Positions 1-7,027 of a stretch of DNA of 12,116 nt are shown piece by piece. The first letter of the stretch is position 1; every line of letters starts with the position of its first letter. Location of the stretch: assembly GCA_016218465.1 (NCBI GenBank), contig JACREA010000197.1, forward strand, positions 1-12,116. Direction: 5' to 3'. The translations under genes were made by a program, and so were the position numbers. The DNA is from Nitrosomonadales bacterium (GTDB lineage Bacteria > Pseudomonadota > Gammaproteobacteria > Burkholderiales > Gallionellaceae). The notes below the pieces were generated by a model. The model did no database searches. It worked only from the letters and a program-made list of their open reading frames with translations, and was not told where the DNA came from.

Positions 1-389
1 GAATGTTCCGGCGCATGTGCCTGCGTGCTGACGCTGATTTGCGGAAAATGGGCGATGGCGCGTGCCGCTGCCGTATCCAGCATGACACGCCCCAGCGGCG
101 TGTCGAAGGCATCCGCGCCCGGCAGTGCCAAGCCGCATACTGCGACGCGGTGGGTGGGGCCGAGCAGCACTACGCGGCGTATGCGCGTAGCTATGGCGCG
201 AAGCGTGGCGTAGGCGGTTGCCGCAATTGCGCCCGAATAAATGAAACCGGCGTGCGGCACGATCAGCGCCTTGGGAATCAGTTCGTTCGGGCGCGCTCCG
301 GCCAGCAACTGTTGCACGTCATGCGCAAGCTGCCGGGTATCGGCGGGGTAGAACAGACCTGCGACGGCAGGCTGGCGGACAGTGGACAT
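1..389 (-). CDS. amrB: AmrB, MEMO1-family protein (AmmeMemoRadiSam system protein B), 3' end outside window
   Basis: The first 129 residues are visible; the gene continues past the left edge. The start ATG is at 387-389, with an AAGAGG ribosome-binding site a few bases upstream. The N-terminus has the MEMO1 signature RQPAVAGLFYP (residues 5-15), then VPHAGFIYSG (44-53) and LLGPTHR (75-81). His46 and His80 align with two of the three metal-ligand positions of human MEMO1; the third would lie in the missing C-terminal part. The family has a LigB-like (extradiol dioxygenase) fold. In bacteria it is usually encoded near AmrA (AMMECR1) and a radical SAM partner (AmrS), but neither is in view. The biochemical role in bacteria is not firmly established. 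It is divergent from the broken protease gene at 569, with a gap of about 180 bp. Confidence 0.9.
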   Translation of the reverse strand, partial: MSTVRQPAVAGLFYPADTRQLAHDVQQLLAGARPNELIPKALIVPHAGFIYSGAIAATAYATLRAIATRIRRVVLLGPTHRVAVCGLALPGADAFDTPLGRVMLDTAAARAIAHFPQISVSTQAHAPEH

Positions 390-568
390 GGCGGCCTCTT
401 TTCAAGCGATATTTTTAATATGAGGGCAGGCCAGGCAGAATCAAGCCATGCCATTCCAATCGCCCCAAGAAAAAACTGGTAGCATGAAATTCGCTTATTG
501 GAAGACGAAAAACCGGGTGAAGTTCATTGTGTTTGTGATTTGTTAATTACCGCCAAGGGGGATGAAAG
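390..568. other. Divergent intergenic region between amrB and the protease pseudogene
   Basis: AT-richer spacer of 179 bp between two divergent genes, so it should hold both promoters. I could not identify a convincing -35/-10 pair. A 20-codon reading frame at 484-546 has no Shine-Dalgarno sequence or recognisable motif and is not called. The right end holds a strong Shine-Dalgarno sequence, AAGGGGG at 555-561. It is 7 bases from the ATG at 569 but directly touches the ATG at 562, so 569 is the better start for the downstream gene. Confidence 0.5.
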
Positions 569-2498
569 ATGAAAAGCGCGAACATAAAAATGTTGCTGTT
601 GATGCGGGGAAATGCCGGCAAGGAGGTTGCCGGGCTCAAGAAAGCTTTGCGCAAGGCATTGGGCAAAGACGCATCGGCCTGGCCTGCGTCATCAACTATC
701 TGCGTTGGCGGTCTGCCGGAATGCCGAAGAAACTCGAGCCGGTAAGCCCGCGCATGCTGTACCACTTCGCCCGCCATTTCGACGAATACGAGGGCGAGAA
801 CTACGATGGTTCAAGCTGCCGGGGCGCGCTCAAGGGCTGGTATCACAACGGTGTATGCCTTGAATCCAACTGGCCCTATGCGGCGGACGCGAATACCCTG
901 CCCGTGCCGGGCTGGGACAGCGATGCCGCCGAACGGACGCTGGGCGTGTATTACCGGATAGACCCTCAGGCCATTACCGACTTGCAGGCGGCGATTCTGG
1001 AAGTCGGCGCAATATATGCTTCAGGGTATACCCATAAAGGCTGGGATACGGTGAAGACCAGCGCCAAGCCGCCCGCCTCCCACATGCCGGCCTGCCGGTG
1101 ATAGCCTACGACGGCAAGCCGTCACGCAGCGGCGGCCACGCTTTCGCGCTGGTGGGTTTCAACCGTGCCGGTTTCGTGATCCAGAATTCCTGGGGCGATA
1201 AATGGGGAGCCGGCGGCTTTGCCGTGATCAGCTATGCGGATTGGCTGGCGCACGCGATGGATGCCTGGGTTGCCGCCATGGGTGTGCCGGGCGTCGTATC
1301 GGGCCGCCTTGCGACCGGTGGTAAAAGGCAGGCTGGCGCTGCATCTGCCGCCGCCCGCGCCAACTGGTGGGACGAGGAAACGGCCTACCGGCACAGTATC
1401 GTGCTGGGCAACAACGGCCATGTCAGCCGTTTCGACAAGCTGGACGGGGTAACTCGCACCTTGCAGAATCAGGCATGTGTGCTGCCGGATACCTGGTTCC
1501 GGCAAAACGCGCAGGAGAAAAAACGCCTGGTAATCTATGCCCACGGCGGCCTCAACAGCGAAGCCGATGCGATTCAGCGCGCCCAGGCAATGGGGCGGTA
1601 TTTCCTCGGCAACGGCTGTTACCCGCTGTTCCTGGTGTGGAAAAGCGGACTGCTCGAATCTCTGGGCGACATTCTGAAGGATAAGGTCAGCCCCGGTGCG
1701 GCTGGCATGGCCGGGGGAATTGCCGACTGGTTAAACGACAAGGTCACCGATCCGGTCGTCGAGAAAACCATCGGGCGTCCGCTCGCCTGCCCGCTGTGGA
1801 GCGAAATGAAGGAAAACGCGGAACTGGCGGCGGAAAGCGGTCGGGGCGGCGACCTGCTGACTGAAGCGCTGCGTTCTCTGGCCGGCAGCTGGGGCGACCA
1901 ATTCGAGCTGCACCTGGTCGGCCATTCCGCCGGTTCCATCGCCTTGGGCAGGCTGCTGGGCAACCTGGCGCAGAAAGGCCTGGCTGACAGCGTCAAATCC
2001 GTCCATTTGTACGCCCCGGCCTGCACGGTCGCCTTTGCCAACCGGCACTATGCGCCACATGTGGGGATCATGCGCAAGCTTCATCTGGAAATCCTGTCGG
2101 ACCGGCGCGAGAAAGATGACAACGTCGCGTACATTTACCAGAAATCGTTGCTTTATTTTGTTTCCAGCGCGCTGGAGGCTGATTTGCGCATGCCCATTCT
2201 CGGGCTGGAGAATGTCTTCAACCCGCAATATTGCGGTTGGGATGGCGCGTCAAGCACCGCCGAAACGCTCACCAATTGGCGCAATGCAGTGGAAATCAGC
2301 AAGCTGAAGGAGCGCCTGACTATCCACGACGAGGAGAAAATCCTCACCCGGCGCAGCAACGGCGCAGACCAGCAGGAGAAAACCGGCAGCGCATCTCACG
2401 GCGGTTTCGACAATAATGTCGAGGTCATCGGCAAAACGCTGGAGCGGATCACCGGCGCGAAGCTCGATCTGCCGGTCGATGACTTGGTAGGGTTTTAG
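569..2498 (+). pseudogene. Broken papain-type (C1) peptidase / alpha-beta hydrolase fusion
   Basis: Three reading-frame pieces make up one former gene. Piece 1, from ATG 569 (Shine-Dalgarno AAGGGGG 555-561), reads MLLLMRGNAGKEVAGLKKAL and resembles the start of a peptidoglycan-binding-like repeat. Around 675-680 homology jumps to another frame and resumes at GLACVINYLRW, just past where the family has its catalytic Cys (GSCT/GACTG-type motif), so that segment is missing. Piece 2 continues with typical C1 sequence (SPRMLYHFAR; GALKGWYHNGVCLESNWPY). A second frameshift near 1081-1086 leads into piece 3, which carries the catalytic His (GGHAFALVGF, codon 1137-1139) and Asn (QNSWGDKWG). The same frame then holds an alpha/beta hydrolase: oxyanion-hole region YAHGGLNSE and nucleophile elbow GHSAG (Ser codon 1926-1928), ending at 2498. 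No signal peptide is visible. The protease half cannot work as drawn. The hydrolase frame of about 460 codons is intact but has no credible start of its own. The biological role of the intact family is unknown to me. Confidence 0.8.
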
Positions 2499-2504
2499 AG
2501 GTGC

Positions 2505-2560
2505 TTGTAGGGTGGGCGCAGCCCACGCGGATGCTTTGGTGGGCTGCGCCCACCCTACAA
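2505..2560. repeat. Perfect 22-bp inverted repeat, REP-like, between convergent genes
   Basis: The left arm 2505-2526 and right arm 2539-2560 are perfect reverse complements (TTGTAGGGTGGGCGCAGCCC core) around a 12-base loop. It sits 6 bases after the hydrolase stop and 9 bases before the radC stop codon, so it would fold in both transcripts. No T-tract follows on either strand, so it is better described as a repetitive extragenic palindrome that may act as an mRNA 3' end or stabiliser than as a classical terminator. The arm begins with the same TTGTAGGGTG as the repeat at 10957-11002, which suggests one dispersed family. Confidence 0.8.
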
Positions 2561-2569
2561 AATCCTGGG

Positions 2570-3244
2570 TTATATCAATCCCTTTTCAGCAAACGACAGG
2601 GTTTGTCCAACCGCCACCACGAAGTGATCCAGCACGCGCACATCGACCAGCCCGAGAGCCTGTTTGAGGGCGGCGGTCAGGTGTTGATCAGCCTGGCTTG
2701 GCTCGGCGACACCGGATGGATGGTTGTGCGCAAGGATGACAGCGGCGGCATTGTGCGCCAGCGCGCGTTTGACCACTTCGCGCGGATACACGCTGGTCTG
2801 GCCGAGTGTGCCGTGGAACAGCTCTTCTGCAGCAATCACGCGATGTTGCGTGTCAAGAAACAACACCAGAAAAACTTCCTGATGGCGCCCGCCGAGCAGT
2901 AACTGCAAGTAGTCGCGCACCGCGCGCGGCGAGTTGAGCGCGTCACCGCGTTGCAACTCCTCTTTCAATGCGCGCAGCGACATTTCCTTCACGGCTTGCA
3001 GTTGTACAAACTTCGCCTGCCCCATGCCATGCACTGCGCAGAAATCCATCTCGCCGGCGGCGAATAATTGCGTGAGGTTGCCAAACTGGGCAAGCAATTC
3101 GCGCGCCAGGTCCACCGCGCTTTTGCCGACCACGCCGGTGCGCAGAAAAATTGCCAGCAGCTCCGCATCGGACAGCGATGCCGCGCCGCGCTGCAACAGC
3201 TTCTCCCGGGGTCGTTCACCTTCAGGCCAGTCTGTGATTGCCAT
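2570..3244 (-). CDS. radC: RadC-family JAB/MPN metalloprotein
   Basis: A 224-residue protein, full length for the family. It has an N-terminal UPF0758 region (WPEGERPREKLLQRG, then LSDAELLAIFLRTG), a helix-hairpin-helix-like segment around residues 68-87, and a C-terminal JAB1/MPN domain. The metal-site motif is HNHPSGVAEPSQAD, with His173, His175 and Asp186 as ligands and Glu123 as candidate catalytic acid. The name RadC is historical: a role in DNA repair was withdrawn for E. coli, and the molecular activity is unclear. The start ATG (3242-3244) has a good AAGGGG Shine-Dalgarno sequence at 3248-3253. The gene is divergent from lgt, and its upstream region is occupied by the palindromic element at 3265-3406, so its promoter must lie in or be shaped by that element. 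Confidence 0.95.
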   Translation of the reverse strand: MAITDWPEGERPREKLLQRGAASLSDAELLAIFLRTGVVGKSAVDLARELLAQFGNLTQLFAAGEMDFCAVHGMGQAKFVQLQAVKEMSLRALKEELQRGDALNSPRAVRDYLQLLLGGRHQEVFLVLFLDTQHRVIAAEELFHGTLGQTSVYPREVVKRALAHNAAAVILAHNHPSGVAEPSQADQHLTAALKQALGLVDVRVLDHFVVAVGQTLSFAEKGLI

Positions 3245-3264
3245 AATGCCCCTTAATAATTATC

Positions 3265-3406
3265 AAAAAGCCTCTGCATAACGTAGCGAGCGCAGCTGAG
3301 ACAAGGCAAAAAATGGCGAAAAACCGGAATGTACTTTTGTACATGAGGATTTTGAACCATTTTTTAACGCAGCATCAACAAGCGCAGTAGTTGTGCAGAG
3401 GTTTTA
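3265..3406. mobile_element. MITE-like long imperfect palindrome between radC and lgt
   Basis: Terminal inverted repeats CCTCTGCATAAC (3271-3282) and GTTGTGCAGAGG (3390-3401) match at 11 of 12 positions, and flanking A/T bases extend the symmetry a little. The element is symmetric inward as well: AAAAAATGG (3308-3316) pairs with CCATTTTTT (3357-3365). The centre is ATGTAC-TTTT-GTACAT (3329-3344). Over the inner 27-base arms I count 20 paired positions. It has no coding capacity. The size, terminal repeats and full-length hairpin fit a miniature inverted-repeat transposable element. TTATC occurs just outside both ends (3260-3264 and 3404-3408) but the symmetry is off, so a target duplication is uncertain. 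The right terminal repeat contains AGAGG (3397-3401), the probable lgt Shine-Dalgarno sequence. Confidence 0.7.
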
Positions 3407-3409
3407 TCC

Positions 3410-4270
3410 ATGCTCGTCCATCCGCAATTCAATCCGGTCGCCATCCATCTCGGTCCGCTCGCCGTCCATTGGTATGGCCTGATGTACCTTGCAGGCTTCA
3501 TGACTTTTCTGTGGCTGGGGCGCAAGCGCATCGTTATGCTGAGCAAGGCGCAAGTTTCAATACAAGAGACCGGGCACGCCGGGAAAAAAGCGCACGGCAA
3601 TGTCGCGACTCCTCTATTCCCGATCGATAACAAAATGCTCGACGACATGCTGTTTTACGGCGTCCTGGGCGTGATTATCGGAGGACGATTGGGCGAGGTG
3701 CTGTTCTACAATCCCGGCTATTATTTTTCACATCTGCTCAAAATTTTTGCGGTCTGGGAAGGAGGCATGTCGTTTCACGGCGGCTTTCTCGGTGCACTGT
3801 TGGCAATGGCGTGGTTCGCATATAAGCATCAGATGCGTTTGCTGCAACTGACCGATTTCATCGCGCCGCTGGTTCCGCCCGGGCTGGCCTTTGGACGCAT
3901 CGGCAATTTCATCAACGGCGAGTTGTGGGGAAGGCCGGCCGATGTGCCTTGGGCGATGGTTTTTCCCAGAGTGGACAACCTGCCGCGCCATCCATCGCAG
4001 CTTTACGAGTGCGCACTGGAAGGGGTTATGCTGTTCGTTTTGCTGTGGCTGTATGCGCGCAAGCCCCGCCCTGTCGGCGCAGTGTCCGGACTATTCCTGA
4101 TTGGCTACGGCAGCTTCCGTTTTCTCGGCGAATTCACGCGCAACCCCGATGACGGCATCTTCGGCTTGATGACCTTTGGCATCAGCATGGGACAATGGCT
4201 GAGTATGCCGATGGTAGCCGCTGGAGTCGCCATGTTGCTGTGGAGCAACCGCGCTGCGAGGCTTGCATAA
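3410..4270 (+). CDS. lgt: Prolipoprotein diacylglyceryl transferase Lgt
   Basis: Inner-membrane enzyme that transfers diacylglycerol from phosphatidylglycerol to the lipobox Cys of prolipoproteins, the first step of lipoprotein maturation. The protein has 286 residues. It shows the canonical start (FNPVAIHLGPLAVHWYGLMY), His123 in MSFHGG, the signature GRIGNFINGELWGR with Arg163 and Asn166, HPSQLYE (194-200), and FRFLGEF with Arg237 and Glu241. These correspond to E. coli His103, Arg143, Asn146, Arg239 and Glu243. The loop after the first membrane segment (about residues 44-72) is some 24 residues longer than in E. coli. The ATG at 3410 gives the family-typical N-terminus. AGAGG lies 8 bases upstream, inside the terminal repeat of the adjacent element. 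Confidence 0.97.
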   Translation: MLVHPQFNPVAIHLGPLAVHWYGLMYLAGFMTFLWLGRKRIVMLSKAQVSIQETGHAGKKAHGNVATPLFPIDNKMLDDMLFYGVLGVIIGGRLGEVLFYNPGYYFSHLLKIFAVWEGGMSFHGGFLGALLAMAWFAYKHQMRLLQLTDFIAPLVPPGLAFGRIGNFINGELWGRPADVPWAMVFPRVDNLPRHPSQLYECALEGVMLFVLLWLYARKPRPVGAVSGLFLIGYGSFRFLGEFTRNPDDGIFGLMTFGISMGQWLSMPMVAAGVAMLLWSNRAARLA

Positions 4271-4274
4271 TGCC

Positions 4275-4304
4275 TTGACACCTCTAGCTGCCCTCTACGA
4301 TACT
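4275..4304 (+). promoter_or_regulatory. Candidate sigma-70 promoter for the CBS-domain transporter gene
   Basis: A perfect -35 hexamer TTGACA (4275-4280) is followed after 18 bases by GATACT (4299-4304), 4 of 6 matches to TATAAT. It begins just after the lgt stop. Transcription would start near 4311, giving a leader of roughly 20 bases to the TTG start at 4333. This would give the transporter gene a transcription start separate from lgt. Recognised by eye only. Confidence 0.5.
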
Positions 4305-4332
4305 CAAATACCGCATACGGTCATCGCAAACC

Positions 4333-5613
4333 TTGAACGAATTTTCACTGCTGACATTGTTTGGTTTTTTAATACTGCTGCTCATTTTCAGCGGATTTTT
4401 TTCCGGTTCTGAAACCAGCATGATGGCAATCAATCGCCATCGCCTCAATCATCTTGTACGCAAGGGCAACAAAAGCGCCAAGCTCACCGCCGAATTACTT
4501 GGCAAAGTCGACAAGCTGCTCGGATCCATCCTGCTGGGCAACACGCTGCTCAATGTGGCAGCCGCCACGCTGACTGAAATTATCATCCTGCGCCTGTTCG
4601 GACATAACGAACTGGCCATGCTGATCGGCACACTTATCATCGCTTTTGTGTTGCTGGTGTTCAGTGAAATCATGCCCAAGATCGTTGCTGCCAGCCACCC
4701 CGAGCGTATCGCACTGCCTTCCAGTTATTTGCTTTCCCCGCTGGTCAGGCTGTTTCACCCGGTCGTTTCGGTTGCCACCGCGATTGTGCGCGGGCTTCTC
4801 GGGTTGCTGCGAATAAAGATACAGACCGACCAGAGCAAGCAGAAAATGACTATAGAGGAATTGCGCGGACTGGTGCTGGATGCAGAGCATTTCCTGCCGC
4901 GCAAGCACCAGAAGATGCTGCTCAACCTGGTCGACCTGGAGCGCATCACCGTGAATGACGTCATGATCCCGAGGAACCTGATCGAGGCGCTGAACATCAA
5001 TGCCGACGCAAACGAACTGCGCGAGCAAATCATTACTTGCCACCATACGTTGCTGCCTGTTTATGCAGACACGCAAAGCAACATAATCGGCATCCTGCAT
5101 ATCAAGCGGGCGCCGGCATTGCTGCAAGAGCCAGCGCTCGACCTGGCGCAGTTGCGCGATGCGCTCAATGAGCCATATTTCATTCCATCAGACACGCCGC
5201 TGCTCAAGCAACTCCAGCAGTTTCAGGAACGCCATGCGCGCCTCGGACTGGTCGTGGATGAGTATGGCGAGTTGCTCGGGTTGGTGACGCTGGAAAACAT
5301 TCTGGAGGAAATTGTCGGAGAGTTCACCACGCAATCCCCATCTCAGACCGGCAAGTTTTTGCGCCACGAGGATGGCAGTTTGTTGCTTGAAGGCGGGAGT
5401 AGTCTGCGCGAGCTGAACCGTAAACTGGGGTTGAATCTGCCGCTGGATAGCGCCAAGACACTCAATGGGTTGATTCTGGAACATCTCGAAGACATACCCG
5501 AGGCCGGCACCAGCCTGAAAATTGCAGGCTACCCGATAGAAATCATTCAAGTGCAGGATCGAACCGTGAAGGTTGCGCGCATTTTTCCGGCACAGGTAAA
5601 AAATCAACCATAG
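4333..5613 (+). CDS. HlyC/CorC-family (CNNM/DUF21, CorB-like) CBS-domain membrane transporter
   Basis: A 426-residue protein. The N-terminal DUF21/CNNM membrane domain (about residues 5-160) includes FSGFFSGSETSMMA (19-32) and FSEIMPKIVAAS (110-121), both typical of the family. It is followed by two CBS domains (about 207-260, starting VNDVMIPR, and 278-332, containing VVDEYGELLGLVTLENILEEIVGE) and a C-terminal CorC/HlyC domain (about 345-418). Relatives such as archaeal and bacterial CorB are Mg2+ transporters, with CBS domains that bind Mg-ATP. The substrate here is inferred, not shown. The start is a TTG with no clear Shine-Dalgarno sequence. It gives the expected N-terminus, and no ATG lies between it and the in-frame stop at 4285. 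It sits where pilB might be expected upstream of pilC. Confidence 0.92.
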   Translation: MNEFSLLTLFGFLILLLIFSGFFSGSETSMMAINRHRLNHLVRKGNKSAKLTAELLGKVDKLLGSILLGNTLLNVAAATLTEIIILRLFGHNELAMLIGTLIIAFVLLVFSEIMPKIVAASHPERIALPSSYLLSPLVRLFHPVVSVATAIVRGLLGLLRIKIQTDQSKQKMTIEELRGLVLDAEHFLPRKHQKMLLNLVDLERITVNDVMIPRNLIEALNINADANELREQIITCHHTLLPVYADTQSNIIGILHIKRAPALLQEPALDLAQLRDALNEPYFIPSDTPLLKQLQQFQERHARLGLVVDEYGELLGLVTLENILEEIVGEFTTQSPSQTGKFLRHEDGSLLLEGGSSLRELNRKLGLNLPLDSAKTLNGLILEHLEDIPEAGTSLKIAGYPIEIIQVQDRTVKVARIFPAQVKNQP

Positions 5614-5691
5614 AAAACATGCCTTTACAAGAGTCGTAAAGCTCGGCATCATGCCCGTCAGCATTAGATTTAGTGACGCAAGGAGGCCCCA

Positions 5692-6918
5692 ATGGCTGTT
5701 GCACAACAAAAAGTTCAGAAGATAAAAATTAAAGAATATCCCTTTGCCTGGGAAGGCAGTAACAAGACCGGCAAGCTGGTTAAAGGTGAGATGCGCGCGC
5801 CCGGCAGGGACGCAGTGTCAGCCAATCTGCGTCGCCAGGGGATTAGTGTCACAAAAATAAAACGCATGAAAACCAGCGGCAAGTCCATTACTCCCAAGGA
5901 CATCACCCTATTCACCCGTCAACTTGCCGTTATGATGAAATCTGGTGTGCCTCTGCTGCAAGCTTTCGATATCGTGGGAAAAGGGCATGACAATCCCTCC
6001 GTTGCAAAACTGCTGATGGATATTAAAACTGACGTGGAAACCGGAAGCAGCCTGCAACAGGCCTTCCTGAAATTTCCGCTGTATTTCAACGCGCTGTACT
6101 GCAACCTGATTGGTGCAGGCGAGGCGGCGGGTATCCTGGATGCGCTGCTGGAACGTCTGGCAACCTACATGGAGAAAACCGAGGCACTCAAAAGCAAGAT
6201 CAAAGGAGCGCTGACCTATCCCATTTCCATTATCGTGATCGCGTTCATTATCACCGCCGTGATCATGATTTTCGTGATCCCTGCGTTCAAGGAATTGTTT
6301 TCCAGTTTTGGCGCGAAGTTGCCGACTCCGACATTGGTGCTCATGCAAATCTCCGATATCTTTGTGGCTTATTGGTATTTGATTTTTGGCGTAACAGGCG
6401 GAGGCTTGTACACTTTCCTGTATTTCTGGAAACGCAGCAAACAAGTTCAGGATGCCATGGATAGGGCGATGCTGAAATTGCCGATTTTTGGCTCGCTAAT
6501 CCGCAAAGCGGTCATCGCCCGCTGGACCCGTACGTTAGCCACAATGTTCGCTGCCGGCGTGCCTTTGGTCGAGGCGCTTGAATCGGTTGCCGGCGCGGCA
6601 GGCAATGTTGTGTATTATGATGCCACCAAGGCAATTCAACGCGAAGTCAGCACCGGAAGCGGCTTGACTGTTGCGATGGAAAAATCCGGGCTATTCCCGA
6701 GCATGGTGCTGCAAATGTGCGCGATCGGTGAAGAGGCCGGCTCGCTGGATGGAATGCTCAGCAAAGTGGCCGATTTCTTTGAAGCCGAGGTGGATGAAGC
6801 GGTTGCAGCCATATCCAGCTTAATGGAACCAGTCATCATGGTGGTGCTGGGCACGCTGATCGGCGGCATGGTGGTCGCGATGTATCTGCCAATTTTCATG
6901 ATGGGTCAAGCGATTTAA
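5692..6918 (+). CDS. pilC: Type IV pilus inner-membrane platform protein PilC
   Basis: A 408-residue polytopic membrane protein of the T2SSF/GspF family, about the usual 400-410 residues. PilC is the platform that couples the PilB/PilT motor ATPases to pilus assembly and retraction. It has a cytoplasmic N-terminus (YPFAWEGSNKTGKLVKGEM), a first T2SSF domain starting ITLFTRQLAVMMKSGVPLLQ (71-90), a membrane segment near 176-200, and a second T2SSF domain in the C-terminal half (RWTRTLATMFAAGVPLVEAL). It ends with a membrane helix and YLPIFMMGQAI. The start ATG has a strong AAGGAGG Shine-Dalgarno sequence (5680-5686). Unusually, pilB is not directly upstream, and 250 bp of repeat-bearing sequence separate it from pilD. 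Confidence 0.97.
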   Translation: MAVAQQKVQKIKIKEYPFAWEGSNKTGKLVKGEMRAPGRDAVSANLRRQGISVTKIKRMKTSGKSITPKDITLFTRQLAVMMKSGVPLLQAFDIVGKGHDNPSVAKLLMDIKTDVETGSSLQQAFLKFPLYFNALYCNLIGAGEAAGILDALLERLATYMEKTEALKSKIKGALTYPISIIVIAFIITAVIMIFVIPAFKELFSSFGAKLPTPTLVLMQISDIFVAYWYLIFGVTGGGLYTFLYFWKRSKQVQDAMDRAMLKLPIFGSLIRKAVIARWTRTLATMFAAGVPLVEALESVAGAAGNVVYYDATKAIQREVSTGSGLTVAMEKSGLFPSMVLQMCAIGEEAGSLDGMLSKVADFFEAEVDEAVAAISSLMEPVIMVVLGTLIGGMVVAMYLPIFMMGQAI

Positions 6919-6923
6919 TGAAC

Positions 6924-6957
6924 CAGAGGACAGAGGACGGAGGACGGAAGACAGAGG
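6924..6957. repeat. Heptanucleotide tandem repeat, consensus CRGARGA
   Basis: Units CAGAGGA, CAGAGGA, CGGAGGA, CGGAAGA and a partial CAGAGG run head to tail from 5 bases after the pilC stop. That is four full copies plus six bases, purine-rich apart from the leading C. The period of seven would shift frame if translated, but it lies outside any gene. Copy number may vary between strains. No function can be assigned. Confidence 0.75.
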
Positions 6958-6963
6958 CGTTGT

Positions 6964-6983
6964 CGCGGCTGTGCCGCGTTCTT
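6964..6983 (+). terminator. Possible terminator hairpin downstream of pilC
   Basis: CGCGGC (6964-6969), loop TGT, GCCGCG (6973-6978), then TTCTT: a perfect 6-bp GC-rich stem with a short, imperfect T-rich tail. It could weakly terminate pilC transcription. If so, pilD would need its own promoter in 6984-7168. The T-tract is poor, hence low confidence. Confidence 0.3.
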
Positions 6984-7027
6984 GATCTGGCGTACCGCGC
7001 AGCGGCGCATAACAATCCGCCAATTCG

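Noticed and set aside
484..546. 20-codon reading frame upstream of the protease pseudogene
   Set aside because: No ribosome-binding site, no recognisable motif, and chance frames this short are common.
1098..2498. Independent alpha/beta hydrolase gene starting at GTG 1098
   Set aside because: No Shine-Dalgarno sequence before the GTG, and the first 50 residues are the C-terminal half of a C1 peptidase (catalytic His and Asn), so it is the tail of a broken fusion rather than a separate gene.
3260..3408. TTATC direct repeats as a target duplication of the radC/lgt element
   Set aside because: Present on both sides, but the left copy is 6 bases and the right copy 2 bases from the terminal repeat core in an A/T-rich context, so chance is likely.
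6924..6957. CRISPR-like array
   Set aside because: Seven-base units are directly contiguous with no spacers; a simple tandem repeat.
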